A DNA stretch of 43,853 bases from Clostridiales bacterium (GTDB taxonomy: Bacteria > Bacillota > Clostridia > Oscillospirales > Oscillospiraceae), in assembly GCA_021202775.1 (NCBI GenBank), contig JAJQCJ010000030.1:1-43853 (forward strand), written 5' to 3'. Position numbers and translations under genes: made by a program. Below are positions 35,805 through 43,792 of this stretch, one piece after another (within the stretch, counting starts at the first letter, position 1; every line of letters begins with the position of its first letter). The notes below the pieces were generated by a model. It saw only the letters and a program-made list of their open reading frames with translations, was not told the origin of the DNA and did not search any database.

Positions 35805-36668
35805 TTATTCGTCCTTTCCCTGACGCAGCGCCGCCACGATGGCATCGGCACATTCGTCCTCGCTGAGTGCGTCCAGCGGCACATCCATGCCCCGCTGTTT
35901 CAGCTCATAGAGCAGCCCCACCGTGTCCGGCACCGTCAGCCCCAGCCGGCGGATGCCCTCCACGTCCTGAAATACCGTTTTGGGCGGGCCGTCGGCCACG
36001 ATTTTACCGTGGTCCATCACCACCAGCCGCTGGGCCTGGGCCGCCTCGTCCATGTGGTGGGTGATCAGCACCACGGTGGTGCCCCGCTCCCGGTTCAGGC
36101 GGAGGATGGTCTCCATGACCTCCTGGCGGCCGATGGGGTCCAGCATGGCCGTGGGCTCGTCCAGGACGATGCACCGGGGCTGCATGGCGATGACCCCCGC
36201 GATGGCCACCCGCTGCTTCTGGCCGCCGGACAGCAGATGGGGGGCGTGCTGGGCATACTTGCTCATGCCCACGATGCGGAGGGCCTCGTCCACCCGCTGC
36301 TGAATCTCGGCGGAGGGCACCCCCAGGTTCTCCGGGGCAAAGGCCACATCCTCCTCCACCACGTTGGCGACGATCTGGTTGTCCGGGTTCTGGAACACCA
36401 TGCCCACCGTCCGCCGGACATCCAGCCAGCGGTCATCGTCGGCGGTGTCGATGCCGTCCACGTAGACGGTGCCGCCGGTGGGCAGCAGCACGGCGTTCAT
36501 ATGCTTGGCCAGGGTGGACTTTCCGCTGCCGTTGTGCCCCAGCACCGCCACAAAGCTGCCCTCTTCAATGTCCAGGCTGACGCTGTCCAGCACCGTGGGG
36601 GACTTCTGCCCCTCCTCTTCCTGGTAGGAGAAGGTCACGTTCTGTATCTCAATGATTCTGTTTGCCAT
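35805..36668 (-). CDS. ecfA1: ECF transporter ATPase, A1 subunit
   Basis: This 287-residue ABC ATPase has Walker A GHNGSGKST, Q-loop GMVFQNPDNQIVANVVEEDVAF (a hallmark of the A1 subunit), signature LLSGGQKQRVAIAGV, Walker B CIVLDEPTAMLD and the H-loop LITHHMDEA. It forms a heterodimer with the product of the next gene. The methyltransferase gene lies 18 bp upstream, so all belong to one transcript. AAGGAGC precedes the ATG. Confidence 0.95.
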   Translation of the reverse strand: MANRIIEIQNVTFSYQEEEGQKSPTVLDSVSLDIEEGSFVAVLGHNGSGKSTLAKHMNAVLLPTGGTVYVDGIDTADDDRWLDVRRTVGMVFQNPDNQIVANVVEEDVAFAPENLGVPSAEIQQRVDEALRIVGMSKYAQHAPHLLSGGQKQRVAIAGVIAMQPRCIVLDEPTAMLDPIGRQEVMETILRLNRERGTTVVLITHHMDEAAQAQRLVVMDHGKIVADGPPKTVFQDVEGIRRLGLTVPDTVGLLYELKQRGMDVPLDALSEDECADAIVAALRQGKDE

Positions 36669-36686
36669 GTAAAAGCTCCTTGCGTG

Positions 36687-37556
36687 TTATTCCGCCTGCC
36701 AGCGTCCGGTGGCCCCGCAGGGCAGCACCAGGCCGGACTCCGTCACCGGAAGGCCCAGCTCCCCCGACTCGGTGTGGCCGCCAAACCTCCGGGAAAACAC
36801 CGTTTCCAGCAGGTAGGTCAGCACCGATGGGGCCAGACCGGTGGTGTAGGAGTTCACCAGCACGAACAGCGGCCTGTCCGACAGCACCTGGGCCGTCAGC
36901 TCCAGGAAGGGATAGAGGTTCTCCTCCAGCTTCCACACCTCGCCGCCGGTGCCCCGCCCGTAGGAGGGCGGGTCCATGATGATGGCGTCATAGCGGTGGC
37001 CCCGGCGAATCTCCCGCTCCACAAACTTGGTGCAGTCGTCCACCAGCCAGCGCACCGGGGCGTTCTCCAGCCCGGAGAGGCGGGCATTCTCCTTCGCCCA
37101 GGCCACCATGCCCTTAGCCGCATCCACATGGCACACCCTGGCCCCCGCCGCCGCGCAGGCCACCGTGGCCCCGCCGGTGTAGGCGAACAGGTTCAGCACG
37201 CTGACCTGCCGCCGCTGGCGCCCGATCATCTGCCGGGCCCAGTCCCAGTTGGCGGCCTGCTCCGGAAAGAGGCCGGTGTGCTTGAAGTTCATGGGGCCCA
37301 CCTTGAAGGTCAGGTCGTCATACCGAATCTGCCAGCTGGCGGGGAGGCTGTCCTTCTCCCAGTGGCCGCCGCCGGTCTTTGAGCGGAGATAGTACCCGTC
37401 GTTTTTCTTCCAGCCCCGATGGGTGCGGGGGGTGTTCCAGATGGCCTGGGGGTCGGGGCGCACCAGAATCTCGCCGCCCCAGCGCTCCAGCTTCTCGCCG
37501 CCGCCGCAGTCGATCAGTTCATAGTCCGTCCACCGGTCTGCAATCCACATAGTCAT
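36687..37556 (-). CDS. Class I SAM-dependent methyltransferase (RlmI-like)
   Basis: This 289-residue protein has the Rossmann methyltransferase set: VLNLFAYTGGATVACAAAGA (motif I, with the RlmI-type FAYTG), VCHVDAAKGMVAWAKEN (motif II), and IIMDPPSYGRG (motif IV), where the DPPSY and upstream layout match 23S rRNA cytosine/guanine methyltransferases of COG1092. The N-terminal PUA domain of RlmI is absent. The exact target base is unknown. The ATG at 37556 has GGAG just upstream. It heads the operon that runs through ecfA1, ecfA2, dprA, topA and trmFO. Confidence 0.85.
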   Translation of the reverse strand: MTMWIADRWTDYELIDCGGGEKLERWGGEILVRPDPQAIWNTPRTHRGWKKNDGYYLRSKTGGGHWEKDSLPASWQIRYDDLTFKVGPMNFKHTGLFPEQAANWDWARQMIGRQRRQVSVLNLFAYTGGATVACAAAGARVCHVDAAKGMVAWAKENARLSGLENAPVRWLVDDCTKFVEREIRRGHRYDAIIMDPPSYGRGTGGEVWKLEENLYPFLELTAQVLSDRPLFVLVNSYTTGLAPSVLTYLLETVFSRRFGGHTESGELGLPVTESGLVLPCGATGRWQAE

Positions 37557-37728
37557 ACTGCTCCATTATTCATGATATTCAGTTCATTGTAGCATTTTCC
37601 CTTTTCTGCGTCAATGATGAGTTCGTGAAAGTTTTTGAAACGCTGTCGCAGACAGAGGAGGGCAGGAAACAGGCAGCGGCGCCACCGTATTCGGGTTAAG
37701 GGGCCGCTTTTGCCTGATGTAAAATTGT

Positions 37729-37757
37729 GTCCGCTCCGATGGGGCGGACATTTTTTC
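37729..37757 (+). terminator. Intrinsic-type hairpin before the STAND gene
   Basis: GTCCGC (37729-37734) pairs with GCGGAC (37744-37749), followed by ATTTTTT. No annotated gene ends just upstream on this strand, so it may block read-through or mark an undetected short transcript. Confidence 0.65.
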
Positions 37758-37776
37758 GCGTCTTTTGCTTTTTTCC

Positions 37777-37804
37777 TTGCGCAAGGAGGAAAATATGATA
37801 TACT
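37777..37804 (+). promoter_or_regulatory. Promoter of the STAND NTPase gene
   Basis: TTGCGC (37777-37782) and TATACT (37799-37804) are 16 bp apart. The -35 lies in the perfect palindrome CCTTGCGCAAGG (37775-37786), a possible repressor site. The start codon follows 43 bp later. Confidence 0.55.
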
Positions 37805-37847
37805 AAGGATAGTGATAGAAAATTTGCTTTGCGTTGGGGGTGTCGGT

Positions 37848-40376
37848 ATGGTTGACTTTTTAAACTGGGTCAAGGAAAATGTACCAGGGCCGTTTATGTG
37901 GGTTTTCATAGTAGTGATTATCCTTGGCGCTCTGTTGGTCTGGTTCCTCACAAATGGGGAGAAAGCCGCGTCTACTTACAACAAAATCAAGGCATGGAAA
38001 ACCCGCAAAGCAAAACCGCTGACCAAAGGCCCGGCCAGAGTCAGAGGAAAGCTCCAGTTTCGGGACGAGCTGGTGAAGGAAACCAGCAAGCAAATCAAAA
38101 AGGCCAAAAAGACGAAACAAAACAAATTTCTCCTTCACGGCTTCGGTGGGGTTGGGAAAACCGCTGTAGCTACGGCGCTTTATGACGCGCTGGAACCCAG
38201 CTGCCAGCAAATCGGCTGGGTGGAGTGCCGGGAGAGCAGCTCCCTGCGGGACAGTCTGCTGGCAGCCATCGACACAGGCAGCGGGAACAAAACCGCCGAG
38301 GAACGCTTTGCGGAGATTGAGCGCCTGCTGCTGGATGCCACGGGGGAAACCATCCTGTTTCTGGACAACGTGGACCGGTACGACCCGTTGCTGAGAGATC
38401 TGACACGCTATAATGTGACCCTGGTTGTAACCTCCCGGATGGAGCAGGTGGATGGCTACATCCCCATTCTTATCCCCCAGCTGGCAGAGGACAAGTGTGT
38501 GGAGCTGTTCCGCGCCTATTGCGCCCAAACCCTTACAGAGCAGGACGAGCCTGCGACGCGGGAACTGGTACGGCTGGTCAGTTGCCACACTCTGTCGGTG
38601 GAGCTGCTGGCCAAGGGCCTTCCCGCAGGAATGAACCTGCCGGAGTACCTGGAGCGGCTGAAAGCGGAGGGCTTCGGCTTCCCCGGCCTGAAATTCCGCA
38701 CTGGCCACGATGAGGAAATAGGCACCATAACAGACCATCTGAAAAAGCTCTTTGACATGGCCAGGCTGGGCGGGGAGCAGACCCGCGTCATGCAGAACCT
38801 GGCGCTGATGGCAGACAACCGTACGCTGCCCTTTGAAGTGCGGGATTGGATCGGCTGCGAGGAAAACACCCTGAATGAACTGGCCAATACCGGCTGGCTG
38901 ACCCAGACAGAGGATGGGTACGAGGTACACCCCATTGTCCGGAAGGTCGTTCTGTTAGGTGGGGTTCCGCTGTCGGCAGTGGAGCACTATCTTAATTTTG
39001 TCGCTTACAAGCCATACTTCCAGGACGGCGAGGACTACCGTGCAGTACAGTTCAAGCTGGGAATCGTAGAATCAGGGCTGGCGCGAGTAGAGGACAGGAT
39101 GGAGAAAGGCGCAGATACCGCCGCGCTGTACAATAAACTGGGCGTTGTCTACATCGACCAGGGACAGTACGTTCAGGCAGAGATGTGCTGCCAGAAGGCG
39201 CTGAACATCTACCACAAGATGCCCGGGGAGAACCACCCGGGCATGGCCGACAGTTACAGCAATCTGGGCGTTGTCTACAGCAGACAAGCAAAATATACTG
39301 AAGCGGAGAGGTGCTTTCTGAAGGAACTGAAAATCCGCCGCAAGGTGCCAGAGGAGCGCGATATGTTGGAGGATGAAGCCCCAGATACGGTTGGCAGCTA
39401 CAATAATCTGGGCAATGCCTACAGAAGGCAAGGGGAGTATGTTCAAGCGGAAAAGTGTTACCGGGAGGCACTGCGCATCCGTCGTAATGCGCTGGCAGCA
39501 CGCAATATGCTGGAGGAGAAAGACCCGGATACGGCCATCATCTACAGCAATTTGGGTAATGTCTACAGAAACCAGGGGAAGGATACCCAGGCGAAGAAGT
39601 GTTACCAGAATGCGCTGGACATCCGTCTTAAGGTGCTGGGGGAGGAACACCCGGACACGGCCAACAGCTACAATAACTTGGGCAATGTCTACAGACGTCA
39701 AGGATGGTATGCCCAGGCAGAGGAGTACCACCGGACGGCACTGAACATCCGTCTTAAGGTGTTGGGGGAGGAACACCCGGACACGGCCAACAGCTACAAT
39801 AACTTGGGCGTTGCCTGTGAAGACCAGAATAGGTATGATGAGGCAGTGGAACAGTACCTGCACGCCTGGAGGATTTGGCAGAAGACGCTCGGCCCAGAGC
39901 ACCCATCTACCAAATTGGCTGAGAGCAACCTGCGCAGCGTATTCCCCCACACCGACCACGGCGATGAGGACTTCGATACCTGGCTCAGCCGCCAATGGAG
40001 GGCACTGGGGGAGGAACACTCGGACACGGCCAACAGCTACAATAACCCAGGCGTTGTCTACGATGACCAGGGGCAGTATGACCAAGTGGAGGCATGCCAC
40101 CAGAAGGCGCTAGAAATCCGCCTTAAGGTGCTAGGAGAAAACCATCCAGACACGGCTATGAGCTATAATAACTTGGGAGTTGTCTATGAAAACCAGAAAC
40201 GGTTTGATGAGGCAATGGAACAGTGCCTGCACGCCTGGAGGATTTTGGAAAGGGTACTCGGCCCGGAACATCCGCGTACCGAAACGGTAAAAAACAACCT
40301 CCGTAGAGTATTCCCCCACATCGCCCACGGAGACGAGGACTTCGAGACCTGGCTCAGCCGCCAGCAGAAGGCCTGA
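37848..40376 (+). CDS. STAND NTPase: transmembrane segment, NB-ARC and tetratricopeptide repeats
   Basis: This 842-residue protein has one membrane helix at about 14-36 (PFMWVFIVVIILGALLVWFL) and a Lys-rich linker. The NB-ARC-type NTPase follows at about 70-395: Walker A GFGGVGKT at 98-105, Walker B ETILFLDNVD near 168, TLVVTSR near 191, and a winged-helix end with YEVHPIVRKV. From about 420 on there are eight kinesin-light-chain-like TPRs (SYNNLGNVYRRQGWYAQAEE type). STAND proteins of this plan switch on when the repeats bind a trigger; some bacterial ones give phage defence. The ATG at 37848 has GGGGGTG upstream; the 71-codon extension contains the promoter. Surrounding genes are housekeeping and unrelated. 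Confidence 0.88.
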   Translation: MVDFLNWVKENVPGPFMWVFIVVIILGALLVWFLTNGEKAASTYNKIKAWKTRKAKPLTKGPARVRGKLQFRDELVKETSKQIKKAKKTKQNKFLLHGFGGVGKTAVATALYDALEPSCQQIGWVECRESSSLRDSLLAAIDTGSGNKTAEERFAEIERLLLDATGETILFLDNVDRYDPLLRDLTRYNVTLVVTSRMEQVDGYIPILIPQLAEDKCVELFRAYCAQTLTEQDEPATRELVRLVSCHTLSVELLAKGLPAGMNLPEYLERLKAEGFGFPGLKFRTGHDEEIGTITDHLKKLFDMARLGGEQTRVMQNLALMADNRTLPFEVRDWIGCEENTLNELANTGWLTQTEDGYEVHPIVRKVVLLGGVPLSAVEHYLNFVAYKPYFQDGEDYRAVQFKLGIVESGLARVEDRMEKGADTAALYNKLGVVYIDQGQYVQAEMCCQKALNIYHKMPGENHPGMADSYSNLGVVYSRQAKYTEAERCFLKELKIRRKVPEERDMLEDEAPDTVGSYNNLGNAYRRQGEYVQAEKCYREALRIRRNALAARNMLEEKDPDTAIIYSNLGNVYRNQGKDTQAKKCYQNALDIRLKVLGEEHPDTANSYNNLGNVYRRQGWYAQAEEYHRTALNIRLKVLGEEHPDTANSYNNLGVACEDQNRYDEAVEQYLHAWRIWQKTLGPEHPSTKLAESNLRSVFPHTDHGDEDFDTWLSRQWRALGEEHSDTANSYNNPGVVYDDQGQYDQVEACHQKALEIRLKVLGENHPDTAMSYNNLGVVYENQKRFDEAMEQCLHAWRILERVLGPEHPRTETVKNNLRRVFPHIAHGDEDFETWLSRQQKA
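39657..40376 (+). repeat. Tandem 369-bp in-frame duplication in the TPR region
   Basis: A unit of 123 codons made of two TPRs plus the tail VFPH-x-x-HGDEDF-x-TWLSRQ occurs twice, at about 39657-40025 and 40026-40376. An older 126-bp step is also seen: 39621-39683 and 39747-39809 match at 62 of 63 bases. Confidence 0.88.
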
Positions 40377-40410
40377 CCCCTCCCGCCGCCTGAACAGCCA
40401 GCCACCCGCA

Positions 40411-40447
40411 AAAAACGGCGCAGCCCCTTGTGAAAAGGGGCTGCGCC
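40411..40447. terminator. Bidirectional terminator between the STAND gene and the nucleotidyltransferase gene
   Basis: GGCGCAGCCCCTT (40417-40429) pairs with AAGGGGCTGCGCC (about 40435-40447). On the minus strand it is followed by GTTTTTT, a strong tract; the plus side has little T. Confidence 0.88.
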
Positions 40448-40484
40448 GTGCTTCTGCCTCTGAACCGCCGCAGGTTTCTACGAT

Positions 40485-41390
40485 TTAGAACAGCCTCTCA
40501 GGGTACACACCCTGGTCGATCAGCGCCCGGATGCTGTCCACGACGCCCTGCTTGTCCTCCCGATAGGTGACGCCGAACCATTTGCCGCCGGTGGGCAGCA
40601 CCGTCACCCTGGCGGTGTCGGCAGCCACCATGCCGCCGATGATGGTGGGCAGCAGATATTCCTCCGTGCTGCCCTCCTGCTGCCCCTGGAGGAAGGTCAG
40701 GAAGCCGTCCTCCAGCACATCCAGGAACTCCAGGTCAAGGCCCCACATGTTCATAGGCACCAGCGTATCCCCCGGCACCAGGACGCCGCTGACCATGGCG
40801 TCCACGCCGTTGGGGGCCTTTTCGATGTACTTTGTCTCGACGACCTCCATCAGCCGGCCGGTATCGTCCGTTTTGCAGATGCCTCTGGTGACGCTGCCGT
40901 GGTCGGACAGGGTGTTTTTCAGCCGGAAGCCCGCCATGCAGTAGGTGCGCCGGGCGATGCCGTCCTGCAAAAACTGATGCATCCGGCGGAAGGCCTCCTT
41001 GCCGTAGTAGTCATCCGCGTTGATGACCGCAAAGGGGCAGTCCAGAATTCCTTTACAGGAGAGGACGGCCTGACCCGTCCCCCAGGGCTTTGTCCGACCG
41101 GTCAGCAGCCGGGCGGCATCCACCCCGGCGGGCAGATCGGTCAGCTCCTGATAAGCGTACCGAACAGGGACGCCGGCGCTGACCAGCCGCTGCCCCACGG
41201 CGGCGTGGAAGGCTTCTTCAATGTCCCGGCGGATGATAAAGATGACCTCGTCAAAACCCGCCTCCAGCGCATCGTAAACGGAATAGTCCGTAATAATTTC
41301 ACCGTTGGGGCCAACGCTCTCCAACTGCTTAATGCCGCCCTTGAAGCGGCTGCCCATGCCCGCCGCCATAATGACCAATGCTGTCTTCAT
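40485..41390 (-). CDS. Sugar-phosphate nucleotidyltransferase family protein
   Basis: This 301-residue protein fits the GT-A-fold NTP transferase family. It begins LVIMAAGMGSRFKGGIKQLE, the nucleotide-binding loop with the Arg and Lys of the GxGxRxxxxxxK pattern, and later has FAVINADDYYGKEAF, the metal-binding Asp pair. Such enzymes make NDP-sugars or CDP-choline-like donors for surface polymers; the sugar is unknown. The ATG at 41390 was chosen because the next frame upstream has no clear ribosome site and lies over the promoter. It is divergent from fbp. Confidence 0.85.
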   Translation of the reverse strand: MKTALVIMAAGMGSRFKGGIKQLESVGPNGEIITDYSVYDALEAGFDEVIFIIRRDIEEAFHAAVGQRLVSAGVPVRYAYQELTDLPAGVDAARLLTGRTKPWGTGQAVLSCKGILDCPFAVINADDYYGKEAFRRMHQFLQDGIARRTYCMAGFRLKNTLSDHGSVTRGICKTDDTGRLMEVVETKYIEKAPNGVDAMVSGVLVPGDTLVPMNMWGLDLEFLDVLEDGFLTFLQGQQEGSTEEYLLPTIIGGMVAADTARVTVLPTGGKWFGVTYREDKQGVVDSIRALIDQGVYPERLF

Positions 41391-41521
41391 ACAATAACCG
41401 TCCACTCTTTCTTTCTTGAACTGGCTCACATAAGAACAGGATATGAACCGCGCACCTGAATGCAGCTGCCTTGAAGAAAAGCCGTTTTCATTTGCGAAGC
41501 GAATTCCATGTCCTTTTTGGA

Positions 41522-41550
41522 ATTGTACCAGATTCCACAAACGCTGTCAA
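41522..41550 (-). promoter_or_regulatory. Promoter of the nucleotidyltransferase gene
   Basis: On the minus strand TTGACA (41545-41550) and TACAAT (41522-41527) are 17 bp apart, leaving a leader of about 125 bases in which I see no known riboswitch. Confidence 0.75.
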
Positions 41551-41581
41551 TATGCCTGTGACAAATTTGACGGTAACCCGT

Positions 41582-41627
41582 TCTGTGGATTGTCAAATTC
41601 TTGTAAAATAGCTTGACAATCCGCAGA
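41582..41627. promoter_or_regulatory. 15-bp inverted repeat between divergent promoters
   Basis: TCTGTGGATTGTCAA (41582-41596) is the inverted complement of TTGACAATCCGCAGA (41613-41627), with one mismatch. It lies between the promoter of the nucleotidyltransferase (-) and that of fbp (+), so it is a plausible shared operator. It has no U tract and is not a terminator. Confidence 0.5.
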
Positions 41628-41655
41628 CTTTCCGCAAAAAAGTTGTACCAACGGA

Positions 41656-41684
41656 TTGAGTATGCCGCCAATCTGTGGTATGAT
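41656..41684 (+). promoter_or_regulatory. Promoter of fbp
   Basis: TTGAGT (41656-41661) and TATGAT (41679-41684) are 17 bp apart, about 95 bp before the ATG. Confidence 0.7.
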
Positions 41685-41778
41685 AGGACTTAAGAAAATG
41701 TAGGCGCTAAGTTCCATCGACCCGGCCATGCGTTTTCAATCTTTGGGTTCCATTGTACGATAATAAGGAGGAATCTTC

Positions 41779-43752
41779 ATGGTCACCCAGCAACCGTCGA
41801 CCGATGAGCAGCTGCGCTATCTGCGCCTGCTCTCTGAAAAATATCCCACCGTGGCAGCCGCCTCCAGTGAGATCATCCGCATCGAGGCCCTGCTGCGCCT
41901 GCCCAAGGGCACAGAGCATTTTATGAGCGACCTCCACGGCGAGCACGAGGCCTTTCTTCACATCCTGAACAGCGCCTCCGGCGTCATCCGGGAGAAGATC
42001 GACCAGCTGTTTGCCGACACCGTTCCCGCCCGGGAGCGGGCGGATCTGGCCACCCTGGTCTACTATCCGGAGCAAAAGCTGCCGGAGCTGAAGGCCCGTC
42101 AGGAGGACCTGAACCAGTGGTATGCCACCACCCTGCTGCGGCTGGTGGAGCTGTGCCGGCTGGTGTCCAGCAAACACACCCGCTCCCACGTCCGCAAATG
42201 CCTGCCGGAGAGCTGCGCCCACATCCTGGACGAGCTGCTCCACGCCCACTTCGAGGACCATGACAAGCAGCTTTATTATCAGGAGATCATCCAGAGCATC
42301 ATCCGCTACGACCGGGCGGACGCCTACATCACCCGGTTCTGCCAGCTCATCAAGCGTCTGGCGGTGGACCAACTCCACATTGTGGGCGACCTCTTTGACC
42401 GCGGCCCCCGACCCGACCTGATTCTGGACGAGCTGATGGAGCATCACGACGTGGACATCCAGTGGGGCAACCATGACGTGGTCTGGATGGGGGCCGCCGC
42501 GGGAAGCCCCATCTGCATCCTCACCGTCCTGAAAACCACCCTTTCCTACAACAACCTGGAAATGCTGGAGACCGGCTATGGCATCAGCCTGCGTGTCCTG
42601 GACCAGATGGCGGAGCGGGTTTATGGCAGGTCCGACGTGACATTGTGGAAACCCCACGGCGGCAGAGCCGACCGCCAGGAGGAGGTGGCCCGGATGCACA
42701 AGGCGGTGTCCATCCTCATGTTCAAGGTGGAGGCCCAGGTCATCGCCCGGAACCCGGACTTCCAGATGCAGGGCCGGGACTATCTGAACCAAATCGACTA
42801 TGAGGCGGGGACGGTGCTGTGCCAGGGCAAGCGGTACCCCCTCCGGGACCGGGACTTCCCCACAGTGGACCCCGCCTGCCCCAGCGCCCTCAGCGCGGAG
42901 GAGTCCGCCGTCCTGGCAGACCTGGTCAGGAGCTTCCGCACCAGCGAGCGGCTCCAGCGGCACATCCGCTTCCTCTATGCCAAGGGCACCGTCTACCGCT
43001 GCATCAACGGCAACCTGCTCTACCATGGGGCGGTGCCCATGACCGAGGAGGGCGACTTCGCCTCCGAGACCTTCGAGGGCCGCTCCTACAGCGGCAAGGC
43101 CCTCTTTGACTATTGTGACCGCCGGTGCAGACAGGGCTACTTCGCGCCGGAGGGCAGCCCCGAACGCCAGGCCGGGCAGGACTTCCTGTGGTACCTCTGG
43201 TGCGGCTCCCTGTCCCCCATCTTTGGGCGCAGCGCCATGACCACCTTTGAGCGGCTGTACATCGCGGACAAATCCACCCACGCGGAGGTGAAGGACCCCT
43301 ATTACACCCAGATCAACGGCCCCCATGCGGCGGAGGTGGCAGACCGGATTTTGCAGGAGTTCGGCCTCACCGGTCCCGGCTGCCACATTATCAACGGCCA
43401 TGTACCGGTACGGGCCATCGAGGGGGAGAGCCCCATCAAGGGCGGCGGAAAGCTCATCGTCATTGACGGTGGCTTCTGCCGGGCCTACCACAGCAAAACC
43501 GGCATCGCCGGGTACACCCTGATCTACAACAGCCGGGGGCTGACCCTGCGCACCCACCAGCCCTTTGAGAGCACGGAGAAGGCCATCCGGGACGATGAGG
43601 ACATCGCCAGCCAGAGCGAGCATATCTACACCGCCCCCCAGCGGGTGCTGGTGCGGGACACCGATGAGGGCGCAGAGGAGTCCGCCCGCATCAAGGATCT
43701 GGAGCGGCTGGTGCAGGCGTACCAGAGCGGGCTGCTCAACGAGGGGGAGTGA
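41779..43752 (+). CDS. fbp: Fructose-1,6-bisphosphatase class III
   Basis: This 657-residue gluconeogenic enzyme removes the 1-phosphate of fructose-1,6-bisphosphate. Class III enzymes are Firmicute metallophosphoesterases and show the metal blocks SDLHGEHEAF near 50, GDLFDRGPRPD near 205, GNHDVVWMGAAAG near 233, and INGHVPVRAIEGESPIKGGGK near 540. The length fits the class. AAGGAGG lies 10 bases before the ATG. With pckA at 20131-21738 it supplies two committed gluconeogenic steps in the window. No terminator is seen in the 100 bp left before the edge. Confidence 0.96.
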   Translation: MVTQQPSTDEQLRYLRLLSEKYPTVAAASSEIIRIEALLRLPKGTEHFMSDLHGEHEAFLHILNSASGVIREKIDQLFADTVPARERADLATLVYYPEQKLPELKARQEDLNQWYATTLLRLVELCRLVSSKHTRSHVRKCLPESCAHILDELLHAHFEDHDKQLYYQEIIQSIIRYDRADAYITRFCQLIKRLAVDQLHIVGDLFDRGPRPDLILDELMEHHDVDIQWGNHDVVWMGAAAGSPICILTVLKTTLSYNNLEMLETGYGISLRVLDQMAERVYGRSDVTLWKPHGGRADRQEEVARMHKAVSILMFKVEAQVIARNPDFQMQGRDYLNQIDYEAGTVLCQGKRYPLRDRDFPTVDPACPSALSAEESAVLADLVRSFRTSERLQRHIRFLYAKGTVYRCINGNLLYHGAVPMTEEGDFASETFEGRSYSGKALFDYCDRRCRQGYFAPEGSPERQAGQDFLWYLWCGSLSPIFGRSAMTTFERLYIADKSTHAEVKDPYYTQINGPHAAEVADRILQEFGLTGPGCHIINGHVPVRAIEGESPIKGGGKLIVIDGGFCRAYHSKTGIAGYTLIYNSRGLTLRTHQPFESTEKAIRDDEDIASQSEHIYTAPQRVLVRDTDEGAEESARIKDLERLVQAYQSGLLNEGE

Positions 43753-43792
43753 GGGGAAAGCCTCTACTCATCTGCGGGGGCGGGGCTGATTT

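Noticed and set aside
37860-40100. Two antisense frames (356 and 342 codons) within the STAND gene
   Set aside because: Repetitive products reflect the TPR repeats on the other strand. No start signals or motifs are seen.
39621-40200. CRISPR-like array
   Set aside because: The repeats are in-frame TPR codons with 42-residue period and no unique spacers between short palindromic units.
41707-43623. 638-codon open frame opposite fbp
   Set aside because: Antisense shadow of a clear family protein; it would also remove the fbp promoter and ribosome site.
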